Shown here piece by piece: positions 50,677-59,393 of a DNA stretch of 64,000 nucleotides. This stretch comes from Kribbella aluminosa (lineage in GTDB: Bacteria; Actinomycetota; Actinomycetes; Propionibacteriales; Kribbellaceae): the NCBI RefSeq assembly GCF_017876295.1, contig NZ_JAGINT010000001.1, positions 2,108,001-2,172,000 on the forward strand, in the 5' to 3' direction. Position 1 is the stretch's first letter. Every line of letters starts with the position of its first letter. The position numbers and the translations under genes are program-made. The notes beneath the pieces are model-generated. The model searched no databases. It had not been told where the DNA came from and saw only the letters and a list, made by a program, of their open reading frames with translations.

Positions 50677-52313
50677 GCGACGAGGTACTGCGGTTCGAGG
50701 AGCTGACTGTCGACTTCACCGTGGGCGGTACGACGCAGCGCGCGGTGGACCGGGTGAGCTTCGGCGTCCGGCCGGGCGAGGTGCTCGCGGTCGTCGGCGA
50801 GTCCGGGTCGGGGAAGAGCGTCACGGCGCTGGCGGCGCTCGGCCTGCTGCCGCCGAACGCCACGGCCGGTGGCCGGATCAGCTTCGGCGGTGCCGACGTA
50901 CTGTCGATGTCGCGGGCCGAGCTGACCGCCCTCCGCGGCCGTCGGATCGCGATGATCTTCCAGGATCCGTCCGGGGCGCTCGACCCGGTCTTCACGATCG
51001 GGTCGCAGCTGGTCGAGATGATCCGCGCGCATCAGCCGTCGCTGTCCCGGGGCGCGGCGCGGGACCGGGCGATCGAGCTGCTCGGGATGGTCGAGATCCC
51101 GGCGAACCGGCTGAAGTACTACCCGCACCAGCTGTCCGGAGGTCAGTGCCAGCGGGTGATGATCGCGATCGCGATGGCCTGCGACCCGGAGCTGCTGATC
51201 GCGGACGAGCCGACCACGGCCCTGGACGTGACCGTGCAGCAGGAGGTGCTCGACGTACTGCTCGCGATGCGGTCGAAGATCTCCGGTGCGATCGTGATCA
51301 TCACGCATGACATGGGAGTGGTCGCGGACGTGGCGGACCGGGTGGTCGTGATGCGCAAGGGCTCGGTGGTGGAGACCGCCGAGGTCCACGAACTGTTCGA
51401 CCGCCCGGCGGAGGAGTACACGCGGACCTTGCTCAACGCGGTCCCTCGCGGCGGCGCCCGCCCCCAAGCCGGCTCCGCCGGGTCGGCCGAGCCTGTTCGT
51501 GTGGTGCCGGCGTTGGCGATTGAGGACCTGGTGGTGGAGTATCGCGGACGCCGGGGGAAGCTCGTCCGCGCGGTGGACCATGTCGACCTGGAGCTCACCC
51601 CGGGCGAGATCACCGGACTGGTCGGGGAGTCGGGGTCGGGCAAGTCGACGATCGGGAAGGCCGTGCTCGGACTCGCGCCGATCACCGCCGGTGAGATCCG
51701 GGTCGGTGGGCAGGCGCTGAGTACGGCGTCGGCCGCGATCCTGCGGCGTACCCGGGCCGGGATCGGGGTCGTGTTCCAGAACCCGGCCGGTTCGCTCAAT
51801 CCGCGAGCCACGATCGGGCAATCGGTCGGCGAGCCACTTGCCGTACACCGCGGGGTCCGCGGCGCCGAGCTCCGGACCCGGGTCGAGGACCTGCTCGACA
51901 GCGTCGAACTGCCCGGCGCCTGGGCAGGCCGGTACCCGCACGAACTCTCCGGCGGCCAGCGGCAACGCGTGTCGATCGCCCGCGCGATCTCCCTCGACCC
52001 GGCCCTGCTGATCGCTGACGAACCCACCTCGGCGCTGGACGTCTCGGTCCAGGCGACCGTCCTCGAACTGCTTCGGTCCATCCAGGAACGCCTGCACTTC
52101 GCCTGCCTGTTCATCAGCCACGACCTGGCCGTCGTCGACCAGTTGTGCGACCGGGTGGCCGTCCTCAGCCACGGCGCCCTGGTCGAGCAGGGGGGCCGCG
52201 AGTCGGTCCTGCGCGATCCGCAGGACGCGTACACCGTCCGCCTGCTGGCGGCGGCGCCGGTCCCGGACCCGCGCGAGCAGGCCCACCGCCGGGGACTGCG
52301 ACTGGCGGGGTAG
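50673..52313 (+). CDS. Oligopeptide ABC transporter, fused double ATPase (DppD-DppF)
   Basis: 546 residues with two complete ATPase domains. Domain 1: GESGSGKSV, LSGGQCQRVMIAIA, LLIADEPTTALD. Domain 2: GESGSGKST, LSGGQRQRVSIARA, LLIADEPTSALD. One polypeptide supplies the two ATPases that peptide importers usually encode separately. GTG 50673 overlaps the regulator stop. Last gene of the operon. Confidence 0.94.
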   Translation: MSDEVLRFEELTVDFTVGGTTQRAVDRVSFGVRPGEVLAVVGESGSGKSVTALAALGLLPPNATAGGRISFGGADVLSMSRAELTALRGRRIAMIFQDPSGALDPVFTIGSQLVEMIRAHQPSLSRGAARDRAIELLGMVEIPANRLKYYPHQLSGGQCQRVMIAIAMACDPELLIADEPTTALDVTVQQEVLDVLLAMRSKISGAIVIITHDMGVVADVADRVVVMRKGSVVETAEVHELFDRPAEEYTRTLLNAVPRGGARPQAGSAGSAEPVRVVPALAIEDLVVEYRGRRGKLVRAVDHVDLELTPGEITGLVGESGSGKSTIGKAVLGLAPITAGEIRVGGQALSTASAAILRRTRAGIGVVFQNPAGSLNPRATIGQSVGEPLAVHRGVRGAELRTRVEDLLDSVELPGAWAGRYPHELSGGQRQRVSIARAISLDPALLIADEPTSALDVSVQATVLELLRSIQERLHFACLFISHDLAVVDQLCDRVAVLSHGALVEQGGRESVLRDPQDAYTVRLLAAAPVPDPREQAHRRGLRLAG

Positions 52314-52329
52314 GTGGACGCCCGCGCAC

Positions 52330-52380
52330 GCACAAGTCGCCTCGACGGCGCCGGAAAGCGCGTGCTGGGGGGACTTGTGC
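52330..52380. terminator. Terminator-like hairpin after the peptide operon
   Basis: GCACAAGTC (52330-52338) pairs with GACTTGTGC (52372-52380); inner bases can pair further. GTGCATGCAC lies at the 3' side. It starts 16 bases beyond the operon's last stop codon. Confidence 0.6.
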
Positions 52381-52457
52381 ATGCACAGACGACCGGGATT
52401 GGAATTTAGTTGGACGTCCTAGTATTTTGGGGACCAGTCCCTAGGGAGGTCTGACTG

Positions 52458-54131
52458 ATGGATGCCGAGCAGATCGCGGCCGGGCGTGACCGGTGGCAGC
52501 AGCGGTACGACGCCGCGCGGAAACGGGAGGCGGACTTCACCACCCTCTCCGGCACCGAGGTCGAGCCGGTCTACGGGCCGCCTGAGGGCGTCGACGACCC
52601 GCGGATGGAGCGGATCGGCTGGCCGGGGGAGTTCCCGTTCACCCGCGGTCTGTACGCGACCGGGTACCGCGGCCGCACCTGGACGATCCGTCAGTTCGCC
52701 GGCTTCGGCAACGCCGAGCAGACCAACGAGCGGTACCGGATGATCCTCAACGGCGGTGGCGGCGGCCTGTCGGTCGCGTTCGACATGCCGACGCTGATGG
52801 GCCGCGACTCCGACGAGCCGAAGTCGCTCGGCGAGGTCGGGCACTGCGGGGTCGCGATCGACTCGGCCGTCGACATGGACCGGCTGTTCAAGGACATCCC
52901 GCTGCAGGACGTCACGACCTCGATGACGATCTCCGGCCCGGCCGTCCCGGCGTTCTGCATGTACCTGGTCGCCGCCGAGCGCCAGGGCGCCGACATCACC
53001 AAGCTGAACGGGACACTGCAGACCGACATCTTCAAGGAGTACATCGCGCAGAAGGAGTGGCTGTTCCCGCCGGAGCCCCATCTGCGGCTGATCGGCGACC
53101 TGATGGAGTACTGCGCGACCACGATCCCGGCGTACAAGCCGCTGAGCGTGTCCGGGTACCACATCCGCGAGGCCGGTTCGACCGCCGCGCAGGAGCTCGC
53201 GTACACGCTGGCCGACGGCTTCGCGTACGTCGAGCTCGGCCTGTCGCGTGGGCTCGACGTCGACGTGTTCGCGCCCGGCCTGTCGTTCTTCTTCGACAGC
53301 CACCTGGACTTCTTCGAGGAGATCGCGAAGTTCCGCGCCGCCCGCCGGATCTGGGCGCGCTGGCTGCGGGACGTGTACGGCGCCAAGACCGACAAGGCGC
53401 AGTGGCTCCGCTTCCACACCCAGACCGCGGGGGTCTCGCTGACCGCCCAGCAGCCGTACAACAACGTCGTACGGACGGCCGTCGAGGCGCTCGCCGCCGT
53501 ACTGGGCGGGACGAACTCGCTGCACACCAACGCACTCGACGAGACGCTCGCGCTGCCGAGCGAGGAGTCGGCGGAGATCGCGTTGCGGACACAGTCGGTG
53601 CTGATGGAGGAGATCGGGATCACGAACGTCGCCGACCCGCTCGGCGGCTCCTGGTTCGTCGAGGCGCTCACCGACGCGATCGAGGCCGAGGCCGAGCAGA
53701 TCTTCGCGCGGATCAAGGAAATAAGCCCGGACGAGACGATGACCGGCGGGATCCTGCGCGGGATCGAGGACGGCTGGTTCATGGCCGAGATCGCCGACGC
53801 GGCCTTCGAGTACCAGCAGAAGCTGGAGAAGAGCGAGAAGAAGATCGTCGGCGTGAACACGCTCACCGACACGGTGTCCGGCGAGCTGGAGATCCTCCGG
53901 GTCTCGCACGAGGTCGAGGTCGAGCAGTGCCGGGTGCTCGCGGAGCGCAAGGCGCACCGCGACGAGGACCGGGTACGGCGTACGCTGTCGGCTCTGGTGG
54001 AGGCGGCCAGCGGCACTGGCAACCTGATCGAGCCCATGCTGGAGGCAGTGCGTGCGGAGGCCACGATGGGGGAAATCTGTCACGTTCTTCGGGAACAGTG
54101 GGGAGAGTACCGAGAGCCCGCCCGATTCTGA
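52458..54131 (+). CDS. icmA: Isobutyryl-CoA mutase-type large subunit (B12-dependent acyl-CoA mutase)
   Basis: 557 residues: the TIM-barrel substrate domain without the C-terminal B12 domain, so a separate small subunit (not in this window) is required. Two substrate-pocket positions are telling: TIRQFAGF has Phe where methylmalonyl-CoA mutase has Tyr89, and KEYIAQKEWLFPPEP has Gln where it has Arg207. These are the isobutyryl-CoA mutase residues; FDMPTLMGRDSDEP agrees. SGYHIREAG keeps the catalytic His. GGAGG precedes ATG 52458. It would link butyryl-CoA and isobutyryl-CoA, fitting ccr. Confidence 0.82.
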   Translation: MDAEQIAAGRDRWQQRYDAARKREADFTTLSGTEVEPVYGPPEGVDDPRMERIGWPGEFPFTRGLYATGYRGRTWTIRQFAGFGNAEQTNERYRMILNGGGGGLSVAFDMPTLMGRDSDEPKSLGEVGHCGVAIDSAVDMDRLFKDIPLQDVTTSMTISGPAVPAFCMYLVAAERQGADITKLNGTLQTDIFKEYIAQKEWLFPPEPHLRLIGDLMEYCATTIPAYKPLSVSGYHIREAGSTAAQELAYTLADGFAYVELGLSRGLDVDVFAPGLSFFFDSHLDFFEEIAKFRAARRIWARWLRDVYGAKTDKAQWLRFHTQTAGVSLTAQQPYNNVVRTAVEALAAVLGGTNSLHTNALDETLALPSEESAEIALRTQSVLMEEIGITNVADPLGGSWFVEALTDAIEAEAEQIFARIKEISPDETMTGGILRGIEDGWFMAEIADAAFEYQQKLEKSEKKIVGVNTLTDTVSGELEILRVSHEVEVEQCRVLAERKAHRDEDRVRRTLSALVEAASGTGNLIEPMLEAVRAEATMGEICHVLREQWGEYREPARF

Positions 54132-55992
54132 GGAGCCGCCGGCATCCGGCCAACCGGACCGTACTGCGGGGTCCGGCACGCTCGACGAGCGACCGGTGGT
54201 GGTCTGCGGCTCGAGCCGGACGATGGTCCGGGTGGTCACCGAACTGGTGAGTTCGGGCGAGCGGGTGATCGCGCTCGTCAACCCCGCGTCGCGGCACCGC
54301 GGCCGGATCGGTGAGCTGGGCGCGAAGGTGATCGACGCCCCGGTGATCAGCGAGTCGCTGCTCCGCCAGGCCGGCATCAACGCCGCCGACGACGGTACGC
54401 CGTCCGCTGCCCGCGCGCTGGTGCTGCTCGACACCGACGACGTCCACAACGTGCACACCGCGCTGACCGCCCGCGACATGGATCGGGACCTGCGGATCAT
54501 CATGCAGATGGTGAACCCGCGGCTCGGCAGCCAGCTGAACAGCCTGCTCGGCGACTGCGTGGTGATCAACGGTCCGTCGCTGGCCGCGCCCGCGTTCGTC
54601 TCGGACGCGCTCGACGACGACGAGCTGACCTGGATGGAGCTCGGCGGCCGGATGGTGGTCGTCGGCGAGGCGGACCTGATCCGGGAGCCGCACCTGACCG
54701 TACTCGCCGACGCCACCTCGTCGGCAACGCCGGTGCTGCTCCCGGAACCGGACGACGAGGAGCAGCCAGACCCGACGTCCGCCGAGCCCGACGACCCGGA
54801 GCAGGCCGGCCGGGCGTCCGCCGGGACGGTCGAGGCGGAGCAAGCGGGCTCGACGGCCGCGGAGACGGCCGAGGGGGACGACGAGCCGAAGGTCGACATC
54901 GTGCTCGGGACCGGGATCCGGCCGGTCTGGTACGGCCGCCGGGTGCGCCCGGCCGGCTGGGCGAAGGCGGTCCGCGACGTCCTGGACAGCCGGGTCCGGA
55001 AGATCGCGGCGCTGATGGCGATGCTGATCGCGATCGGTACGGCGATCGTGCACTTCTTCGGCGGGATCGACTGGTGGCGGGCCCTGTACCTGGCGGCCGG
55101 TGTCGTCACCACGGCAGGCATCGACGACAACCGGTTCAGCGACGCGCCGCCGTGGGTGAAGGTCAGCGCGGTCGTCGTCCAGCTCACCGGGATCGTGCTG
55201 ATGGCGCTGCTGACCGCGGTCGTCGTCGACTCGCTGATCGGCGCCCGGTTGTCGCGGATCATCGGCGGCGTCCGCGGTCGGCCGCGGAACCATGTCGTGG
55301 TCTGCGGCCTCGGTACGGTCGGCGCGCGGGTGCTGGAGATCCTGGTGGACCGGGGCGTCGCGGTGGTCGGTGTCGACCAGGACGACGACGCACCCGGCGT
55401 ACAGGTCGCGCACCGGTTGAAGGTCCCGGTGGTGGTCGGGGACAGCAGCAACGAGGAGACGCTGCGGCTGGCCGGCGTACAGCACTGTCAGGCGATGCTC
55501 GCGATCACCGACGGCGACATCACCAACCTGGAGTCGGCGATGGTCGCCCAGGGTCTCAATCCGGACGCCCGGATCACGATGCGGATGTTCGACCACGACC
55601 TCGCGGACCGGGTCGAGCGGCAGCTGGGGCTGGGCAACAGCCGGTCGGTGTCGATGCTGGTGGCGCCGGCGGTCGCGGCCGCGGTCGGCGACAAGCGGCG
55701 CCAGGTACTCGTACCGGCTGGGCGCCGAGTGCTGCTGCTGACCGAGGTGGTCGTCGAGGCGGACTCGCACGCCGAGGGCCGGACCCTCGGTCAACTGAGG
55801 GAGGCCGGTGGCCTTCGGGTCCTCGCCCGGCAGACGTCGCACGGCCCCTGGGACTGGCAGCCGACCCAAACGGGTTTGGTGAAGGCAGGCGATCGGCTGG
55901 CCGTCGTCGGCACCCGTGCCGGCCTGGCCCGGCTGTTGATGGCGACCCGGGCGCAACGCCGGACCATGGCGTCGGAGAGGATAGGTTTGTGA
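54052..55992 (+). CDS. Two-TM channel-like protein with RCK/TrkA-N domains on both sides
   Basis: 646 residues. RCK/Rossmann domain 1 about 45-215 (VVVCGSSRTMVRVVTELVSS), acidic linker 225-285, TM1 about 315-335 (KIAALMAMLIAIGTAIVHFF), pore-like loop DWWRALYLAAGVVTTAGIDD, TM2 VVVQLTGIVLMALLTAVVVD, RCK domain 2 (VVVCGLGTVGARVLEILVD) and a C-terminal RCK_C-like end. The filter is TTAGID, not TVGYG. GTG 54052 has GGAGG six bases upstream and lies 80 bp inside icmA. Ion selectivity is doubtful; a nucleotide-gated channel is likely. Confidence 0.8.
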   Translation: MRRPRWGKSVTFFGNSGESTESPPDSEEPPASGQPDRTAGSGTLDERPVVVCGSSRTMVRVVTELVSSGERVIALVNPASRHRGRIGELGAKVIDAPVISESLLRQAGINAADDGTPSAARALVLLDTDDVHNVHTALTARDMDRDLRIIMQMVNPRLGSQLNSLLGDCVVINGPSLAAPAFVSDALDDDELTWMELGGRMVVVGEADLIREPHLTVLADATSSATPVLLPEPDDEEQPDPTSAEPDDPEQAGRASAGTVEAEQAGSTAAETAEGDDEPKVDIVLGTGIRPVWYGRRVRPAGWAKAVRDVLDSRVRKIAALMAMLIAIGTAIVHFFGGIDWWRALYLAAGVVTTAGIDDNRFSDAPPWVKVSAVVVQLTGIVLMALLTAVVVDSLIGARLSRIIGGVRGRPRNHVVVCGLGTVGARVLEILVDRGVAVVGVDQDDDAPGVQVAHRLKVPVVVGDSSNEETLRLAGVQHCQAMLAITDGDITNLESAMVAQGLNPDARITMRMFDHDLADRVERQLGLGNSRSVSMLVAPAVAAAVGDKRRQVLVPAGRRVLLLTEVVVEADSHAEGRTLGQLREAGGLRVLARQTSHGPWDWQPTQTGLVKAGDRLAVVGTRAGLARLLMATRAQRRTMASERIGL

Positions 55993-56026
55993 ACATGCGG
56001 AGTCTGCACGGAATGCGAGGCCAGCG

Positions 56027-56950
56027 GTGAGCCAGTCCAACTTCTCCCGTCCCGGGGCGGTCGACCTGTCGTCCCTCCGCAAGCCGGCCGGGGCTACGTC
56101 GGCTGCCGGCGGTGCTCCGGCAGCGGCCGGTGGTGGTGCCTACGCCCTCGAGGTCACCGAGGCGAACTTCCAGGCCGACGTGATCGAGCGCTCGCTGCAG
56201 GCCCCGGTCGTGGTCGAGCTGTGGTCGCCGCGGGCGCAGGGCGGCCTGGGCGACGTGCTGATCAAGCTGTCGACCGAGTACGCCGGGAAGTTCCTGCTGG
56301 CCCGGATCGACGTCGACGCGAACCCCCAGGTAGCGCAGGCGTTCGGCGTCCAGGCCGTGCCGGTGGTGATCGCGATCCTGCGGGGTCAGCCGGTCCCGCT
56401 GTTCCAGGGGGTCCTGGGCGAGCCGGAGGTCCGGCAGTACCTCGACCAGTTGCTGACCGTCGCGGTCGCGAACGGGGTCACCGGGCGCGCTGAGCCGGTC
56501 GGCCCGGTGGCCGAGGACGAGGCGGTGGCGGAGGATGCGCCGAACCCGCGGTACGAGGAGGCCGAGAACGCGGTCGCCGCGGGCGACCTCGACGGCGCGA
56601 TCGCGGCGTACGAGGAGCTGCTCAAGGAGACGCCGAACGACGCCGAGGCGAAGGCGGGGCTGGCGCGGGTGCAGCTGGTCAAGCGCACCCAGGACGTCCC
56701 GGCCGACGTCCGGGCACGGGCCGCGGACAACCCGGCCGACGTCGAGGCGCAGCTGCTGGTCGCGGACGTGGACCTGATGGGCGGCCACGTCGAGGACGCG
56801 TTCGCACGGCTGATCTCGACCGTCCAGGCGACCGCCGGCGACGAGCGCAACGCCGTACGGCTGCACCTGCTGGAGCTCTTCGAGGTCGTCGGCGCGGACG
56901 ACGAGCGCGTCGTGAAGGCCCGCCGGCGGTTGATGGCTGCACTGTTCTGA
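56027..56950 (+). CDS. YbbN-like thioredoxin-fold/TPR co-chaperone
   Basis: 307 residues from GTG 56027 (GCGAGG six bases upstream). After an Ala/Gly-rich N-terminus, a thioredoxin domain spans about 40-145 (ALEVTEANFQADVIERSLQA, FGVQAVPVVIAILRGQPVPL) but WSPRAQ replaces WCGPC, so it has no redox cysteines. TPR repeats follow (ENAVAAGDLDGAIAAYEELL, VDLMGGHVEDAFARLISTVQ). Homologues assist protein folding. The ordinary 34-bp spacing from the channel gene suggests co-transcription. Confidence 0.87.
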   Translation: MSQSNFSRPGAVDLSSLRKPAGATSAAGGAPAAAGGGAYALEVTEANFQADVIERSLQAPVVVELWSPRAQGGLGDVLIKLSTEYAGKFLLARIDVDANPQVAQAFGVQAVPVVIAILRGQPVPLFQGVLGEPEVRQYLDQLLTVAVANGVTGRAEPVGPVAEDEAVAEDAPNPRYEEAENAVAAGDLDGAIAAYEELLKETPNDAEAKAGLARVQLVKRTQDVPADVRARAADNPADVEAQLLVADVDLMGGHVEDAFARLISTVQATAGDERNAVRLHLLELFEVVGADDERVVKARRRLMAALF

Positions 56951-56979
56951 CAGCCGAGGTGGCCGGAATCGGTCAGTGT

Positions 56980-57023
56980 GAATTCTTGTAGATCGTGCTG
57001 ATCTGCTCTGAGAATTCTTTACA
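56980..57023. promoter_or_regulatory. Repeated GAATTCTT sites before the RpiR gene
   Basis: GAATTCTTGTA (56980-56990) and GAATTCTTTACA (57012-57023) are spaced by 32 bp, about three helical turns. The second touches the start codon of the RpiR-type regulator, so binding would block its own expression. Confidence 0.5.
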
Positions 57024-57904
57024 TGAGCGCTGTCGAGTCACCGCCGCCGAGTCTGGAGGCACGGATCCACGGGCTGCTGCCGGTGCTCAGCCCGGCGCAG
57101 GCGCGGATCGCGGCCGAAGTACTGCGGGATCCGGCGGCGGTGGCGTCGTCGACGATCGGGCAGTTGGCGGCGCGTTGCGGTACGTCGCTGCCGAGCGTCA
57201 CGCGGTTCTGCCTGGCGCTCGGCCTGTCCGGGTACGCCGAGCTGCGGCTGACGCTGGCGGCCGAGAGTGGTCGGACCAGTCACAGCTGGGAGCGGGGGAC
57301 CGGGTCCGAGGTCGGACCGGACGACTCGCTGGACGACGTACTGCGGACGCTGCTGCGGACGGATACGCGGGCGCTCGAGGACACGGTTGCCGCGCTTGAC
57401 GTCGGTGCACTCGGGCGGGCTGCGGCGGCGATCTCCGATGCGCGGCGGATCGATCTGTACGCGGTGGCGGGGTCGGCGGCGGTCGCGGAGGATCTGCGGT
57501 TGCGGCTGCATCGGATCGGGCGGGGCGCCAGTACGTGGAGCGATGTCCACACGGCGCTGGCCAGCTCGGCGTTGCTCGGCGCGGGTGACGTCGCGGTCGG
57601 GATCTCGCACAGCGGGGAGACGCTGGAGGTCCTGGAGCCGCTCACCAGGTCCGGCCGGCAGGGCGCGACGACTGTTGCCATCACCAACTATCCGCGGTCG
57701 CCGCTGGCGGAGGCGGCGGACATCGTCCTGATCACCGCCGCCCGTGACGTGACGCTCCGAACCGGGGGACTGGCCGGGCGGCACGCTCAGCTGCTCGTCC
57801 TGGATGCGCTGTACCTGGGCGTCGCCCAACGTGACTACACGCTTGCCGAACAAGCCTTCGACGCGACTGCCGACGCGGTCGCCGCGCACCGGCACCGCCC
57901 CTGA
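57023..57904 (+). CDS. MurR/RpiR-family transcriptional regulator
   Basis: 293 residues. The HTH_6 domain spans about 1-80 (STIGQLAARCGTSLPSVTRF, CLALGLSGYAEL), and the SIS sugar-phosphate isomerase-like domain 130-270 (IDLYAVAGSAAVAEDLRLRL, VAVGISHSGETLEVLEPL). SIS regulators sense phosphosugars such as MurNAc-6-P or GlcN-6-P. It is followed after 49 bp by a secreted glycosidase-like gene that it probably controls. A weak ribosome site suggests low or repressed expression. Confidence 0.9.
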   Translation: MSAVESPPPSLEARIHGLLPVLSPAQARIAAEVLRDPAAVASSTIGQLAARCGTSLPSVTRFCLALGLSGYAELRLTLAAESGRTSHSWERGTGSEVGPDDSLDDVLRTLLRTDTRALEDTVAALDVGALGRAAAAISDARRIDLYAVAGSAAVAEDLRLRLHRIGRGASTWSDVHTALASSALLGAGDVAVGISHSGETLEVLEPLTRSGRQGATTVAITNYPRSPLAEAADIVLITAARDVTLRTGGLAGRHAQLLVLDALYLGVAQRDYTLAEQAFDATADAVAAHRHRP

Positions 57905-57953
57905 CACACCTGCTCGACCGTCCTTTCGTTCGACCGCCTTCCGGAGGAGAGTT

Positions 57954-59354
57954 ATGGAGAGCCCGCACCAGATCCTCGGTCCCAGCCGTCGCAGCCTGCT
58001 GCTCGGCGCCGGCGCGACCGCCCTCACCGCAGCAACCGTCACCGCATCCGCCGGTACTGCGGCTGCCGCAACCGCAGCTGCCACCGGCGCGGCTGCGGGC
58101 GTGCTGCCTGCTGATGTTGCCGTGCCATCGCCGGACACCCTGCCGTTGACCGGTGGGCCGGAGTTTCCGATCGGGTTGTTCTGGCCGCCGCACCCGTACG
58201 CGAGTACGGCGGCGCGGTTCGCGGAGATCAGGAACGCCGGGTTCGACTTCGTCATCTCCGGCAACTACGCGGGCGACGGCAACATCTTCCAGTACCAGCT
58301 CGGCCTGGCGCGCGACGCCGGGCTGAAGCTGCTGATCTCGGACGACATCCAGATCCGGAACATGTCCCGCTGGTTCTCGATCTCCGACACCACCACGGAC
58401 TTCCTCAGCGTGACGCCGGCCGAGGCGCAGGCGCTCTACATCCGGGCCCGCGACGCGTACGGCCCGTACTCCTCCCTGGCCGGGTTCAACTTCTACGACG
58501 AGCCCGGCGCCGGGTGGTTCGGGACGCTCGCGAAGGCGTTGGCGATCTCGCGGGAGCTCGCGCCGCAGCTGCTGCCGTACGTCAACCTGCTCCCGTCCGA
58601 CGACCCGGCGTACTACCGGAACTTCGTCGACGTGGTGCAGCCGTCGCTGGTCTCGTTCGACCGGTACCCGTTGCTGTCCGAGGGCCGCGAGGACGCGAAC
58701 TACTTCCACAACTGGGCGATCGTCCGGGACGCGGCGCTGCACGGCGACATCCCGGCCTGGGTGTTCATCCAGACGCTTGCCTACAACAACCATCGCGAAC
58801 CGACCGCGGCGGAGCTGCTCTGGCAGATCAACATCAGCCTCGCGTACGGCGCGAAGGGCATCCAGTACTTCACCTACTGGACGCCGGAGGCAGCCCGCGG
58901 AGAGGGGTTCGGCCCGGCGCTGATCACGGTCGACGGCCAGCGGACCTCGCGGTACTACGCGGCGCAGCAGATCAACACCGGCTGGCTGCACCCGGTCGGG
59001 CGGGAGCTGAAGCCGCTGGTGTCCGAGACCGTTGAGCACGCCAACGAAACGCCGCTACCGAACGGCGCGGTCGGGTTCACGCCGACGAACCTGGTGTCGG
59101 GCGTCACCGGCAGTGCTGTCGTGGTCGGTACGTTCCGGTCGCGGGACACGGCGTCGACGGACCGCTGGCTGCTGGTCAGCAACCGCTCGCACAGCAGCCG
59201 TGCCAAGGCGGTCGTCGTGGTGAACCAGCAGGCGGTCGGCTCGGTCGGGGTGTTCCAGGCGGCGCGGCAGAAGTACGTCTCGCAGCGCGTCGGGCCGGTG
59301 CAGGTCTCGCTCGCACCGGGCGCCGCGACGCTGATAAAGCTTGGCGCCAAGTAG
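57954..59354 (+). CDS. Secreted TIM-barrel glycoside-hydrolase-like protein, Tat substrate
   Basis: 466 residues from ATG 57954, with GGAGGAGA upstream. Twin-arginine signal SRRSLLLGAGATALTAATVT and an Ala-rich cleavage region. The mature part reads as a beta/alpha barrel: FPIGLFWPPHPYAST, FVISGNYAGDGN, LAGFNFYDEPGAGW with a likely acid, SFDRYPLLSEG, WVFIQTLAYNNH, LWQINISLAYGAKGIQYFTY. A C-terminal beta domain follows. It resembles beta-galactosidase-like or DUF4434-type families; substrate unknown. The RpiR regulator upstream suggests a sugar-linked role. Confidence 0.7.
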   Translation: MESPHQILGPSRRSLLLGAGATALTAATVTASAGTAAAATAAATGAAAGVLPADVAVPSPDTLPLTGGPEFPIGLFWPPHPYASTAARFAEIRNAGFDFVISGNYAGDGNIFQYQLGLARDAGLKLLISDDIQIRNMSRWFSISDTTTDFLSVTPAEAQALYIRARDAYGPYSSLAGFNFYDEPGAGWFGTLAKALAISRELAPQLLPYVNLLPSDDPAYYRNFVDVVQPSLVSFDRYPLLSEGREDANYFHNWAIVRDAALHGDIPAWVFIQTLAYNNHREPTAAELLWQINISLAYGAKGIQYFTYWTPEAARGEGFGPALITVDGQRTSRYYAAQQINTGWLHPVGRELKPLVSETVEHANETPLPNGAVGFTPTNLVSGVTGSAVVVGTFRSRDTASTDRWLLVSNRSHSSRAKAVVVVNQQAVGSVGVFQAARQKYVSQRVGPVQVSLAPGAATLIKLGAK

Positions 59355-59362
59355 TTCTCGGT

Positions 59363-59391
59363 TGGTGGGCTGTCCACGAGGCAGCCCACCA
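59363..59391. terminator. Bidirectional terminator between convergent genes
   Basis: TGGTGGGCTG (59363-59372) pairs perfectly with CAGCCCACCA (59382-59391), loop TCCACGAGG. It sits 9 bases past the plus-strand stop and 3 bases from the minus-strand stop. Confidence 0.85.
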
Positions 59392-59393
59392 CG

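Noticed and set aside
52458-54131. Methylmalonyl-CoA mutase large subunit
   Set aside because: The Tyr and Arg that bind the methylmalonyl carboxylate are Phe and Gln, and the B12 domain is absent; isobutyryl-CoA mutase fits better.
52419-55451. A 1010-codon minus-strand open frame opposite icmA and the channel gene
   Set aside because: It has Arg/Pro/Ser/Thr-rich composition without any domain and lies antisense to two genes with clear motifs; long antisense frames are expected at this GC content.
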